From positions 62,001 to 126,000 of the forward strand of contig CANRBF010000004.1 in NCBI GenBank assembly GCA_947628795.1: a stretch of 64,000 nucleotides of DNA, written 5' to 3'. This DNA comes from an uncultured Monoglobus sp. (GTDB lineage Bacteria; Bacillota; Clostridia; Monoglobales; Monoglobaceae). Below, piece by piece: positions 24,930-33,440 of the stretch. Each line of letters starts with the position of its first letter. Positions within the stretch are counted from its first letter, which is position 1. The position numbers were made by a program, and so were the translations under genes. The notes under the pieces are model-generated. The model was not told where the DNA came from. It made no database searches and worked only from the letters and a program-made list of their open reading frames with translations.

Positions 24930-26072
24930 TTATATCTTGATCTTACTTAATAATTTAACCGCCGCGCCGCGTCCGCACATGCCGCCGACCACGGCCGAAA
25001 GCGCGCAAAACGACACGTTTAAAACAAACGGCAGGCTCAGCATTGACGCGACAAGAAACGCGGCGCAGAAATAAAACGCCATAGCCGATATTTTGGAAAA
25101 CAAAATAATCAAAACGTTGATTTTAAATTCCTCGATGTTTGTCTTTCCGCGAATCAGAGAAAAAACCTCGGCCGCCAAAAAAACGAGCAGCGCGATAAGC
25201 GAGGCGAGCAGTCCGGTTTTTACCACCTTCGGAAATCGGTTCACGGCTCCGCTCATCGAAGTGAACCCGCCTCCCGCTCCGGTTTTCACAGCCGCGTCAA
25301 ATCCGAGCGCGGCTCGGCTCTCCCCGATCCCTGGAAAGGGGATATTCTTAAACAAAGCCGTTCTGGCGAACTGCGAGCATATGATATGCGTTATGTAGGA
25401 CAGGCCGAAAACTCCGCCTCCGCATTTCAGCGCCGACTTCGCGGCTCCGCACTTGCCGCGCCCGCCTCTCAGAGCCGAAACAAACGCCGCGGCGAATGTG
25501 ACCGCGGCTAAAATAAAACAGCGCAAAAATCCGCTCGCGCAGTCGTACAGCAGCGACTCGCGCGTGAGCGGCGCGCACAGAGCGACCGACTGGTCGTATG
25601 TCAGGTCGGAGGGTCGCACAAATTCCTCGGCGCGGCTCTCGTCGCTCACGCCGGGAACATTGCCCTTTGATATCCTGAGCCTGAACTCCTTTACCGCGTC
25701 TAAGAACATATCCTTCGGTACCTCGACGGGCATCGGACTGCCGTCATCATTGATATATCGGTAGTTTCCGCCGTTTTCCGAGTCAAAGCAGGCGGCGACG
25801 CAGCCCTTTCCGGAATTGTAAAACTTGGTCTGGACATTCGTTCCGTCAACCAGACGGTCGGCTCCGTTTTTAGCGTTGTCGCGGCCGACGACAAAGGCGC
25901 TCTTTCCGCGCAGACGGTCGATCATAGTCTGCGCCTCTTCCGCCATTATCCCGTGTCCGCTCTTTGAGTTGTTTATCGAATAGTTGGCCGGCGTCACCGC
26001 GTCTGCCGCGGCAGCCGCATTTCCCGCCTCCGCCGCGCCGACGCAGGCGCTTTTCTCTCTTGATATTAACAT
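24930..26072 (-). CDS. Uncharacterised protein with a conserved soluble domain and a membrane C-terminus
   Basis: 380 residues. Residues 1-35 are Ala-rich and low complexity. Residues 37-175 carry strongly motif-like segments: GHGIMAEEAQTMIDRLRGK, RDNAKNGADRLVDGTNVQTK, GKGCVAACF, MPVEVPKDMF, GNVPGVSDESRAEEFVR and DLTYDQSVAL. The remaining part has four to five hydrophobic helices (about 178-380). I recall uncharacterised bacterial proteins with the same KNGADR-VDG-xQTK pattern followed by membrane segments, but no function is known to me. It is the last gene after nifS-nifU-mnmA-pcrA-methyltransferase, 7 bases downstream of the methyltransferase, so co-transcription is likely. It could be an effector or a membrane enzyme; I do not assign a role. 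Confidence 0.65.
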   Translation of the reverse strand: MLISREKSACVGAAEAGNAAAAADAVTPANYSINNSKSGHGIMAEEAQTMIDRLRGKSAFVVGRDNAKNGADRLVDGTNVQTKFYNSGKGCVAACFDSENGGNYRYINDDGSPMPVEVPKDMFLDAVKEFRLRISKGNVPGVSDESRAEEFVRPSDLTYDQSVALCAPLTRESLLYDCASGFLRCFILAAVTFAAAFVSALRGGRGKCGAAKSALKCGGGVFGLSYITHIICSQFARTALFKNIPFPGIGESRAALGFDAAVKTGAGGGFTSMSGAVNRFPKVVKTGLLASLIALLVFLAAEVFSLIRGKTNIEEFKINVLIILFSKISAMAFYFCAAFLVASMLSLPFVLNVSFCALSAVVGGMCGRGAAVKLLSKIKI

Positions 26073-26079
26073 AATTTGC

Positions 26080-26817
26080 TCACATTCTGCGAGCGGCGAA
26101 AAATATCCGCTCGGTATTGTCGGTCAGCTCTTCAAAACCCAGATCGCCGAAAATCTCGATCCTCTCGAATCCGCAGTCTTTAAGCAGCTCCGCGACCTCA
26201 CCCGATTTAAATATCGTCTCCTCCTGATACTCGTTGTATCTCGAGTAGCCGCTGCCTCTGTCTTTCACAAAAAAATTCAGATCAAAGCTTACCACATTAT
26301 CCTCGGGGAAATATCCGCAGTCCCACACGCAGTAGGCCGAATCGTCTTCATATATAAATGTGTTGTTCCCCAGAATTTCGCGAAGCTTATACTCCGAGTT
26401 TATGTCGAATATAAATATCCCGCCCGGTTTCAGGCTGCCGTACACGCACTCAAACGCCGCCCTCAGCTCGTCTGAACTTTCAAGATAATTCACGCAGTCA
26501 AGAGCCGAAACAACGCAGTCGACCGGCTCGGGAATCTCAAAGGCGCACATATCCATATTTAAAAACAGAATATCGAGGCCTTCTTCCTCCGCCCTGCTCC
26601 GCGCGATCGCCAGCATATCGGGCGATATGTCGACTCCGGTCACGTCAAAACCCTCTTTTGCCAGCAGCAGCGTGACCGCGCCCGAGCCGCAGCCAAGATC
26701 GACCGCCGTCTCGGGAGTTACGCCCGCGCGGCGAAACAGCGCCTTGTAGAACTCAACAAAGGCGCCGTAGTCTATTTTCTGGAACCTGTCGTAAATCTTC
26801 GAAAAATCGTCGTACAT
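26080..26817 (-). CDS. Class I SAM-dependent methyltransferase
   Basis: 245 residues from ATG 26817 (MYDDFSKIYDRFQ). The motif I loop AVDLGCGSGAVTLLLA, the acidic VTGVDISPDML, the motif III/IV region (NMDMCAFEIPEPVDCVVSALDCVNYL) and LKPGGIFIFDINS define a small-molecule-type Rossmann methyltransferase. It starts about 5 bases after the pcrA stop codon in the same direction with only a weak Shine-Dalgarno site, suggesting coupling. The substrate cannot be told from sequence. The common companion proteins of this family in Firmicutes are of the YqeM or CheR-like sort, but the match is not specific enough to name. Confidence 0.85.
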   Translation of the reverse strand: MYDDFSKIYDRFQKIDYGAFVEFYKALFRRAGVTPETAVDLGCGSGAVTLLLAKEGFDVTGVDISPDMLAIARSRAEEEGLDILFLNMDMCAFEIPEPVDCVVSALDCVNYLESSDELRAAFECVYGSLKPGGIFIFDINSEYKLREILGNNTFIYEDDSAYCVWDCGYFPEDNVVSFDLNFFVKDRGSGYSRYNEYQEETIFKSGEVAELLKDCGFERIEIFGDLGFEELTDNTERIFFAARRM

Positions 26818-26821
26818 ATTA

Positions 26822-29194
26822 TCACAATCTCTCAAAATTGGCGTACGCCGCCATCATCTTCTTTGTGCCGACCGTTTCAAAGTCGACTATCACGAACCAG
26901 TCTTTGCCCATCTCCTGGGCCGAAACCACCGTGCCCACGCCGAATTTGCGGTGCTTTACGCGGTCGCCCGGACTGTATGTGTCCCCGGAAGCCGCGGCGG
27001 GCTCGGGCTGTTTTTTGAGAAACGCGCTGTCGCCGAAGCCGCCGTAAACGTTCGCGCGGCGTCCTCTGCCCGCTCCGAAGCTCCGAAGCTCTGTCTGCTC
27101 AAAGGCGGGCGCGTCCTCGGTTTTGTCGATCAGATCATCGGGGATCTCATCCAAAAATCTGGAAGGCATGTTGTACCTCGTCTGTCCGAAAAGCGTCCTT
27201 TGCTTGGCCGCCGACAAATAAAGCCGCTCCTTGGCGCGGGTTATTCCCACATAACACAGGCGGCGCTCTTCCTCGAGCTCCTCGGCGTCTCCGAAGGCGC
27301 GGGAATTGGGGAAAACGCTCTCCTCCATGCCTATCAAAAACACGTTTTTAAATTCAAGACCTTTTGCGCTGTGGAGAGTCATCAGCGTCACGCTCTCCTG
27401 CGCCTCGTCATAGTTGTCGATATCCGAAATGAGCGAGATATTTTCAAGCAGCTCGCTCAGCGTTATGTCCTCATTTTCTTTGACAGCCTCCTGCACCATC
27501 GACACGAACTCGTTCAGGTTCTCGAGTCTGGTCTGGTTCTCAACGGTCTTTTCTTTTTGAAGCGCCTCGAGCATACCCGAAGCTTTCATGACCGTTCTGA
27601 CAAGCAGCTCAAGCCCCATTCCGTCCGTCGCGTCGGCTCTGAATCCGTTTATAAGCTCGGCGAATTTTTTAAGCCGCGCCGCCGCCGAGGAATTGAACTC
27701 GGAAAACTCGCCCGCCCTCTCGCAGACGCGGAACATTGAAATATTCTCGGCCGCTCCGATCGCCGCCAGCTTGTCCACGGACGCCGCGCCGATACCGCGC
27801 TTGGGCTCGTTTATGACCCTGCGCAACGCCACGTCGTCGTCGGGATTGGCGATAAGTCTCAGGTATGAGCCGATGTCCTTTATCTCTTTTCGGTCATAGA
27901 ACCTGAGGCCGCCCACGACCTTGTAGGGTATGGCGGAGCGCAGCAGCGCGTCCTCAATAACGCGCGACTGGGCGTTGACGCGGTACAGGATAACAATGTC
28001 ATTCAGCCCCGCGCCCAGCTTGTATATGTTGTCGACCACGAACCGCGCCTCGCTGTGCTCGTTGTCGGCCACATGCAGGGCGATCTTTTCGCCCGAGCCG
28101 TTTGACGTCCAGAGATTTTTCCCCTTGCGTCCGCCGTTGTTTTTGATAACGCCGTTGGCAGCGTCCAGTATGCGCTGGGTCGAGCGGTAGTTTTCCTCAA
28201 GCTTTATCACTTTCGCGTCGGGAAAATCCTCCTCAAAGCCCAGAATGTTGCGGATGTCGGCGCCGCGGAACTTGTATATGCTCTGGTCGTCATCGCCAAC
28301 AACGCAGAGATTTCTGTGCTTTTCGGCAAGCAGGCTGACAAGCTGATACTGGGCGTGGTTGGTGTCCTGATACTCGTCGACCAATATGTATTTATATTTG
28401 TTTCTGTAATAGTCCAAAACCTCCGGACATTCCTCAAACAGCCGCACCGTCAGCATGATAAGATCGTCAAAATCCAGCGCGTTGCTGCTCTTGAGCTTGC
28501 GGCTGTATAGTGTGTATACCTCCGCCACAGGCTTTAAGTAATAGTCCTTCTCGGCCTCCTCCCTGTATTCGAGCGGGTCGATAAGCTTGTCTTTGGCTCC
28601 GCTTATCAGGGTCTGCACCAGTCTCGGCGAATACTTTTTGTCGTCGATATCCAGCTCCTTCAGGCAGTCCTTGATAACGGTCTGCTGGTCGGCGGTGTCG
28701 TATATGACAAAATCGCCGGTGTAGCCGATCTTGTCAATATCCCGCCTGAGCATACGGGCGCACATTGAATGGAAGGTTCCCGCGTGAACGTCGGTTCCGT
28801 CCGGGCCCAGCCGCGCCGCCAGTCTGTCCTTGAGCTCGCCCGCCGCCTTGTTGGTGAAGGTTATGGCGAGAATATTGTAGGGCCTCACCGGATTCTCGGA
28901 AAGGCAATCCTCAAGCTCGGGCGCCAGCTCGTCGACCTCGCCGTCTCTGTACCACTCAAAAAACTCAAGCTCCTCGTCGGTAAAATCCCGCGGAATTTTT
29001 TTGCTTTCATAAGCCCTGCCGTATTTTATCAGGTGGGCGATCTTGTTGATTATGACCGTGGTTTTGCCGCTTCCGGCTCCCGCCAGAACAAGCAGAGGCC
29101 CCTCGGTCGAAAACACCGCACGCCTCTGCATCTCATTTAAATTTTTATATTCGTTTTCAATTATGCTTTTTCGTATCTCTAAAAAATCACTCAT
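26822..29194 (-). CDS. pcrA: ATP-dependent 3'-5' DNA helicase, UvrD/PcrA type
   Basis: 790 residues. SF1A helicase motifs in order: NEMQRRAVFSTEGPLLVLAGAGSGKT (Q motif and Walker A), ILAITFTNKAAGELKDR, VHAGTFHSMCARMLRR, ILVDEYQDTNHAQY (Walker B), VVGDDDQSIYKFRGADIRNI, KLEENYRSTQRIL, VTLMTLHSAKGLEFKNVFLIGMEE and RRLCYVGITRAKERLYLS. A 30-residue insertion rich in Glu and Asp between motifs I and Ia (about 78-110) is longer than usual. The C-terminus (about 730-790) is the Tudor-like DRVKHRKFGVGTVV segment that binds RNA polymerase in PcrA. It overlaps mnmA by 8 bases. Role: unwinding in repair and removal of stalled complexes. Confidence 0.93.
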   Translation of the reverse strand: MSDFLEIRKSIIENEYKNLNEMQRRAVFSTEGPLLVLAGAGSGKTTVIINKIAHLIKYGRAYESKKIPRDFTDEELEFFEWYRDGEVDELAPELEDCLSENPVRPYNILAITFTNKAAGELKDRLAARLGPDGTDVHAGTFHSMCARMLRRDIDKIGYTGDFVIYDTADQQTVIKDCLKELDIDDKKYSPRLVQTLISGAKDKLIDPLEYREEAEKDYYLKPVAEVYTLYSRKLKSSNALDFDDLIMLTVRLFEECPEVLDYYRNKYKYILVDEYQDTNHAQYQLVSLLAEKHRNLCVVGDDDQSIYKFRGADIRNILGFEEDFPDAKVIKLEENYRSTQRILDAANGVIKNNGGRKGKNLWTSNGSGEKIALHVADNEHSEARFVVDNIYKLGAGLNDIVILYRVNAQSRVIEDALLRSAIPYKVVGGLRFYDRKEIKDIGSYLRLIANPDDDVALRRVINEPKRGIGAASVDKLAAIGAAENISMFRVCERAGEFSEFNSSAAARLKKFAELINGFRADATDGMGLELLVRTVMKASGMLEALQKEKTVENQTRLENLNEFVSMVQEAVKENEDITLSELLENISLISDIDNYDEAQESVTLMTLHSAKGLEFKNVFLIGMEESVFPNSRAFGDAEELEEERRLCYVGITRAKERLYLSAAKQRTLFGQTRYNMPSRFLDEIPDDLIDKTEDAPAFEQTELRSFGAGRGRRANVYGGFGDSAFLKKQPEPAAASGDTYSPGDRVKHRKFGVGTVVSAQEMGKDWFVIVDFETVGTKKMMAAYANFERL

Positions 29195-30296
29195 TATTCT
29201 CTAATTCCTTTATTGTTTCTCCGCCTTCCTTGATTGTTCCTCCGCCGATAACTAGGTCGAGATCCATGTCGTAAAACACAACCGCCTGCCCCGGCGTGAC
29301 GGCTCTCTGAGGCTCGTCAAACTTGACTTTGGCAAGCCCGCCGCCAATAGGGTCAACGCGGCACCGCGCGGGTCTCGCCGCGTAGCGCACCTTCGCGAGA
29401 GCCTCGAACGGCTCAAAATCAGCGTTGTCAAACGTGATAAAATTCAGTCTGTCCGCCACAAGTGACGACGAAAACTCGCTGCCCTTTTCGCCAAGCGTCA
29501 CCCGGTTGGTCTCGGGGTCTATCCGCGTGACGAACATCGGCTTGCCGAACGCCACGCCCAGACCCTTGCGCTGGCCGATCGTGTAATTGATTATGCCCTT
29601 GTGTCTGCCGATAACGTTGCCGCTTGAATCGACAAAATCTCCGGGCTCGGACTTTGAGCCGTCGTATCTCTCGATAAATGAGGCATAGTCGTTGTCGGGC
29701 ACAAAGCATATCTCCTGGCTGTCGGGCTTGTCGGCGACGTCGAGGCCCAGCCGCCTGGCGGTCTCGCGCACCTCGTCCTTGTCCCGCATCTCGCCGAGGG
29801 GCAGTATCATTTTCGAAAGCTGCCGCTGTGTCAGTGAATACAGCACGTAGGTCTGATCCTTCGCATCGGCTCTCGCGCGGCGAAGCACGAATCTTTTAAG
29901 CCTGTCGTCATAGCCGACTCTCGCGTAGTGTCCTGTGGCTATGTAATCCGCGTCCAATATCCGCGCCTTGTCAAGCATCGCGTCGAATTTAAGAAATCTG
30001 TTGCAGGCTATGCACGGATTGGGGGTGCGGGCGCTCTTGTATTCGTCCACAAAATAATCTACCACGTTCTTTTCAAAATCCGAGCGGAAGTCGAGCACGT
30101 GGTAGTCAATTCCCAATTTTATACAGGCGCGGCGAGCGTCCTCCACCGATGACAGCGAGCAGCAGGAGCCTTCCTCCTCTCCGTCCCACAGCCGCATGGT
30201 GACGCCTATGACCTCATAGCCTTTCTCTTTTAAAAGGGCGGCGGCGACAGTGCTGTCAACGCCGCCCGACATTCCGATAACTACACGCTTAGGCAT
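29187..30296 (-). CDS. mnmA: tRNA 2-thiouridine synthase MnmA
   Basis: 369 residues from ATG 30296 (PKRVVIGMSGGVDS); the start sits in a TAATG overlap with the nifU stop. The PP-loop SGGVDS, the family segment GVTMRLWD, TPNPCIACNRFLKFD with the first catalytic Cys, the DQTYVLYSL segment and DSQEICFVPDNDY with the second catalytic Cys are all present. It activates U34 of tRNA Lys, Glu and Gln with ATP and inserts sulfur taken from a cysteine desulfurase. The adjacent NifS and NifU supply the persulfide and Fe-S parts, a common clostridial gene order. Confidence 0.95.
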   Translation of the reverse strand: MPKRVVIGMSGGVDSTVAAALLKEKGYEVIGVTMRLWDGEEEGSCCSLSSVEDARRACIKLGIDYHVLDFRSDFEKNVVDYFVDEYKSARTPNPCIACNRFLKFDAMLDKARILDADYIATGHYARVGYDDRLKRFVLRRARADAKDQTYVLYSLTQRQLSKMILPLGEMRDKDEVRETARRLGLDVADKPDSQEICFVPDNDYASFIERYDGSKSEPGDFVDSSGNVIGRHKGIINYTIGQRKGLGVAFGKPMFVTRIDPETNRVTLGEKGSEFSSSLVADRLNFITFDNADFEPFEALAKVRYAARPARCRVDPIGGGLAKVKFDEPQRAVTPGQAVVFYDMDLDLVIGGGTIKEGGETIKELENNE

Positions 30297-30748
30297 TATT
30301 TTGCCCCGTGGACTTCGTCCGCCACCGTGCAGGACGAGCAGCAGCCGCTGCACTGAGGTATCGCCGAAGCGTCCATTCCGCGGCTCTCGTAGTAGTTGGC
30401 GAGCGCCGCGTGCACCGCCTCTTCGGCGAGATTGGAGCAGTGCATCTTAATGGGCGGCAGTCCGTCCAGAGCGTCGGCCACAGCCTGATTCGTGAGCTTG
30501 AGCGCCTCGTCTATCGACTTGCCCTTAACGAGCTCGGTCGCCATGCTGGATGTTGCTATTGCGGCGCCGCAGCCGAAGGTCTTGAACTTAACGTCCTCGA
30601 TAATTCCGGTGTCGTCGTTTATCTTCATATATATCTTCATTATATCTCCGCACTGGGGATTGCCGACCTGGCCGACGGCGTTGGCGTCGGGTATCTCGCC
30701 CACGTTGCGCGGATTTGAAAAATGATCCATTACTTTTTCACTGTACAT
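30296..30748 (-). CDS. NifU-like Fe-S cluster scaffold
   Basis: 150 residues. IscU/NifU N-domain signatures: YSEKVMDHFSNPRNVGE, GNPQCGDIMKIY, KFKTFGCGAAIATSS and LPPIKMHCSNLAEEAV, giving the three cluster Cys residues. An unusual short tail contains QCSGCCSSCTV, four extra Cys within 11 residues, which may bind an additional metal. It lies 30 bases downstream of nifS with a strong AAGGAGG and overlaps mnmA. It assembles and hands over Fe-S clusters, probably to the many ferredoxin-type enzymes of this organism. Confidence 0.92.
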   Translation of the reverse strand: MYSEKVMDHFSNPRNVGEIPDANAVGQVGNPQCGDIMKIYMKINDDTGIIEDVKFKTFGCGAAIATSSMATELVKGKSIDEALKLTNQAVADALDGLPPIKMHCSNLAEEAVHAALANYYESRGMDASAIPQCSGCCSSCTVADEVHGAK

Positions 30749-30778
30749 AAATATATCCTCCTTATAATCTTAAGAAAA

Positions 30779-31954
30779 TTAAGAATTACTCTTTACAAAA
30801 TCCTCATAAAGAGGCGACATGCTGCGCAGAAGCGGCACTATCTCGGCGAGCGCGTCGGCTATTATGTCGACCTGCTCTTTGGTGTTGCTCTCGTCGAACG
30901 TCACGCGCAGCGAGCCGTGGGCGTCCTCATGCTTGAGGCCTATCGCCAACAGCACGTGTGACGGGTCAAGGGAGCCCGAAGTGCAGGCGCTTCCGCTTGA
31001 GGCCGATATGCCCTTCATGTCGAGGCGGAGCAGCATGCCCTCGCCCTCGATAAATCTGAAGCTTATGTTGGTGTTGCCCGGCAGGCGCTCGGTCGGGTGA
31101 CCATTGAGCCACGCGTAGGGCACCTTTTCAAGTACCTGTTTTATATAGTAATCCCGAAGCTCGGTCAGCTTTTTCGCCTTCGCGGGGATATCCGCCGTGG
31201 CAAGCTCTATCGCCTTTCCCATACCCACGATGCCGGGCACGTTCTCGGTGGCGGCGCGCTTGCCCCGCTCCTGTGCTCCGCCCGTGATAAACGGCGTAAG
31301 TCTGACGCCCTGTCTCACATACAGCGCGCCCACACCCTTGGGGCCGTGGAACTTGTGCGCCGTCAGCGAAAGCATGTCTATGTTAAGCTCATTCACGTCG
31401 ATCTCGACCATTCCGATCGCCTGTACCGCGTCGGTATGGAACAGGACCTTTTTCTCGCGGCAGATCTCACCGATCTCTTTTATCGGCATGATAGTTCCGA
31501 TCTCGTTGTTTGCGAACATGATCGAAACCAGGACCGTGTCGGGCCTGATCGCGTTCTTCACGTCCTCGGCGGAAACTCTGCCGTACTTGTCGACCGGCAG
31601 GTATGTCACATCCCAGCCCTGCTTTTCAAGATCCTGACAGGTGTGCAGCACCGCGTGATGCTCAACGGCGCTTGTGATGATGTGCTTTCCCTTATCGGCG
31701 TACATCTTGGCTGTGCTTCTTATCGCCCAGTTGTCCGCCTCGGTTCCGCTTCCGGTAAAGTAAATCTCTTTTGGGCTCGCGCCTATGGCGTTCGCCACTT
31801 TTTCTCTCGCCGCCTCAACCGCGCGGCGCGCTTCCCGTCCCTCGGTGTAAATGCTTGACGGGTTTCCGGGTATCTCTTTGATACACGAAATCATTTCTTC
31901 AGCGACCTCGTCCGCTATGCGCGTAGTCGCCGCGTTGTCAACATAAATTCTCAT
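30779..31954 (-). CDS. nifS: Cysteine desulfurase, NifS type
   Basis: 391 residues, the family's usual length. YVDNAATTRIADEV at the start, GTEADNWAI, VEHHAVLHTCQDLEKQGW, SIMFANNEIGTIMPI, HTDAVQAIG and SLTAHKFHGPKGVGALYV (the PLP-binding Lys) are followed by SSGSACTSGSLDPSHVL with the catalytic Cys. It removes sulfur from cysteine to load NifU and MnmA. GGAAAGG precedes ATG 31954. It follows rnhA by 74 bases in the same direction. A 10-base palindrome GTAGATCTAC at 32004-32013 lies in that gap and could be a regulator site, but this is speculative. Confidence 0.95.
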   Translation of the reverse strand: MRIYVDNAATTRIADEVAEEMISCIKEIPGNPSSIYTEGREARRAVEAAREKVANAIGASPKEIYFTGSGTEADNWAIRSTAKMYADKGKHIITSAVEHHAVLHTCQDLEKQGWDVTYLPVDKYGRVSAEDVKNAIRPDTVLVSIMFANNEIGTIMPIKEIGEICREKKVLFHTDAVQAIGMVEIDVNELNIDMLSLTAHKFHGPKGVGALYVRQGVRLTPFITGGAQERGKRAATENVPGIVGMGKAIELATADIPAKAKKLTELRDYYIKQVLEKVPYAWLNGHPTERLPGNTNISFRFIEGEGMLLRLDMKGISASSGSACTSGSLDPSHVLLAIGLKHEDAHGSLRVTFDESNTKEQVDIIADALAEIVPLLRSMSPLYEDFVKSNS

Positions 31955-32028
31955 TATGCCTTTCCTACCTTTCGTTAAATTTTATACGTTCAACCCATGA
32001 AAAGTAGATCTACGTATTTTTCGGAAAT

Positions 32029-32487
32029 TCATCGGGCTGGCTTAGCGAACCTTTTGGACTGCTCCACCGCCATTCGGTCGCACTCCTCGTTCTCGGGATT
32101 GCCGCTGTGACCCTTGACCCAATGGAGAGTTACCTCATGGGAGCCGATCAGCTCAAGCACCTGCTCCCACAAATCGGGGTTCAGGGCTTTTTCCTTTTTG
32201 TTTCGCATCCATCCTCTGCGCTTCCAGCCCTCGGCCCAGCCGAGCTCGACCGCGTCGATAAAATACTTTGAATCGCTGTATATATCGACTCTGCACTTTT
32301 GGTTGAGCGCCCGAAGACCCTCGATGACCGCCGTAAGCTCCATGCGGTTGTTGGTGGTCTCCGCCTCGCCGCCGCTGAGTTTTTTCTCGTATTCTCCGTA
32401 TCTGAGGATAACTCCGTAGCCGCCGGGGCCGGGATTGCCGCTGCACGCGCCGTCGGTATAGATCCGTACATGTTTAAGCTCCGCCAT
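32029..32487 (-). CDS. rnhA: Ribonuclease HI
   Basis: 152 residues from ATG 32487; upstream extension of the frame has no initiation site. The catalytic acidic residues sit in the usual places: VRIYTDGACSGNPGPGG (Asp), NNRMELTAVIEGL (Glu), VDIYSDSKYFIDAV (Asp) and KGHSGNPENEECDRMA (His and Asp). The basic handle region GWKRRGWMRNKK is present. It degrades RNA in RNA-DNA hybrids. The promoter is an extended -10 (TGCTATAAT) at about 32515-32523, divergent from the FMN oxidoreductase gene. Confidence 0.95.
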   Translation of the reverse strand: MAELKHVRIYTDGACSGNPGPGGYGVILRYGEYEKKLSGGEAETTNNRMELTAVIEGLRALNQKCRVDIYSDSKYFIDAVELGWAEGWKRRGWMRNKKEKALNPDLWEQVLELIGSHEVTLHWVKGHSGNPENEECDRMAVEQSKRFAKPAR

Positions 32488-32574
32488 AACACACCTCGCT
32501 AAATTTCCGCATAATATTATAGCACAAACAAATTCGGAATAAAAGCCCTTTTTTAAAAAATTTTCCCAAAATAT

Positions 32575-32603
32575 TTGCGCGGCGCGAAAATTTGTGCTAC
32601 AAT
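32575..32603 (+). promoter_or_regulatory. Sigma-A promoter of the FMN oxidoreductase gene
   Basis: TTGCGC (32575-32580), a 17-base spacer and TACAAT (32598-32603). Confidence 0.55.
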
Positions 32604-32642
32604 ATTTCAATCGGAGGTAAATATTTTGGAGGTAAATATATT

Positions 32643-33200
32643 ATGAACAAAATACTTTATATAAACACATGCGTCAGAAAAGATTCGCGCACAAACAGGC
32701 TGGCTCGGCAGCTGCTGGACAAGCTGAACGGTGAGATAACCGAGATAGGCCCCGGCCTAAACGGCCTTAAACCCCTTGACGAAAGCTCGCTCAAGCGGCG
32801 CGATGAGCTGACTGCGGCGGGTGATCTTTCCGCGCCCGAGCTGGCCGCGGCCCGAGAGTTCTCGGAGGCTGACACGATCGTGATCGCCGCTCCGTACTGG
32901 GACCTGACGTTTCCGTCAATTCTCAAAATATATCTCGAAAACGTGACCGTGTGCGGAGTGACGTTTCGCTACACCGACGAGGGAATACCCGAAGGCCTGT
33001 GCCGCGCGAAAAAGCTGTATTACGTCACGACGTCGGGCGGGCCCATAATACACAATTTCGGCTTTGAATACGTAAACGCCCTCGCGACTGAATTTTACGG
33101 CATTGAGGAAATGCGCTTTATCTCGGCCGAGGGCCTTGATATAATCGGCGCCGCCCCCGAAAAGATACTGAACGAGGCGGCGGAAAAGATAGAGCTTTAG
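32643..33200 (+). CDS. Flavodoxin-fold NAD(P)H oxidoreductase
   Basis: 185 residues from ATG 32643. LYINTCVRKDSRTNRLARQLLDKL is the phosphate-binding start of a flavodoxin-like fold. DTIVIAAPYWDLTFPSILKIYLENV and YVTTSGGP are typical of the azoreductase/NQO-like FMN-dependent oxidoreductases. It should bind FMN and reduce quinones, azo dyes or similar compounds with NAD(P)H; the substrate is unknown. The start is odd in having two copies of GGAGGTAAATAT in tandem (about 32613 and 32628), both able to act as a ribosome-binding site. It is monocistronic. Confidence 0.8.
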   Translation: MNKILYINTCVRKDSRTNRLARQLLDKLNGEITEIGPGLNGLKPLDESSLKRRDELTAAGDLSAPELAAAREFSEADTIVIAAPYWDLTFPSILKIYLENVTVCGVTFRYTDEGIPEGLCRAKKLYYVTTSGGPIIHNFGFEYVNALATEFYGIEEMRFISAEGLDIIGAAPEKILNEAAEKIEL

Positions 33201-33215
33201 AAATCCATAAATATG

Positions 33216-33259
33216 AATCGGTGCATGAGATGTTAAGTCTCTCACGCGCCGATTTTTTA
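33216..33259 (+). terminator. Intrinsic terminator after the FMN oxidoreductase gene
   Basis: AATCGG (33216-33221) pairs with CCGATT (33249-33254); an inner GAGA/TCTC helix is also possible, and a T-run follows. Confidence 0.75.
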
Positions 33260-33355
33260 TTCCGAAATTTAAGACATTAAAAACCAAAACAGACTTTGAT
33301 AAAAAATTAACAAAATTATTTTAGAATGTATGTATATCTTAGTAAAATATGGATA

Positions 33356-33384
33356 TTGTAAAATATTATATACTGTGCTATTAT
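33356..33384 (+). promoter_or_regulatory. Sigma-A promoter of adhE
   Basis: TTGTAA (33356-33361), a 17-base spacer, TATTAT (33379-33384). Predicted start of transcription is near 33391, just before the Rex-type site. Confidence 0.55.
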
Positions 33385-33395
33385 TTAAACATAGA

Positions 33396-33413
33396 TTGTT
33401 AAATAATTATCAA
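33396..33413 (+). promoter_or_regulatory. Rex-type redox operator
   Basis: TTGTTAAATAATTATCAA matches the clostridial Rex consensus TTGTTAA-N4-TTAACAA with one mismatch. It lies at the predicted transcription start of adhE, where Rex binding at low NADH/NAD would block initiation. Rex control of adhE is established in several Firmicutes; the site here is inferred from sequence. Confidence 0.65.
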
Positions 33414-33440
33414 TCAAAATTAAAGAAAGGAACTGATAGC

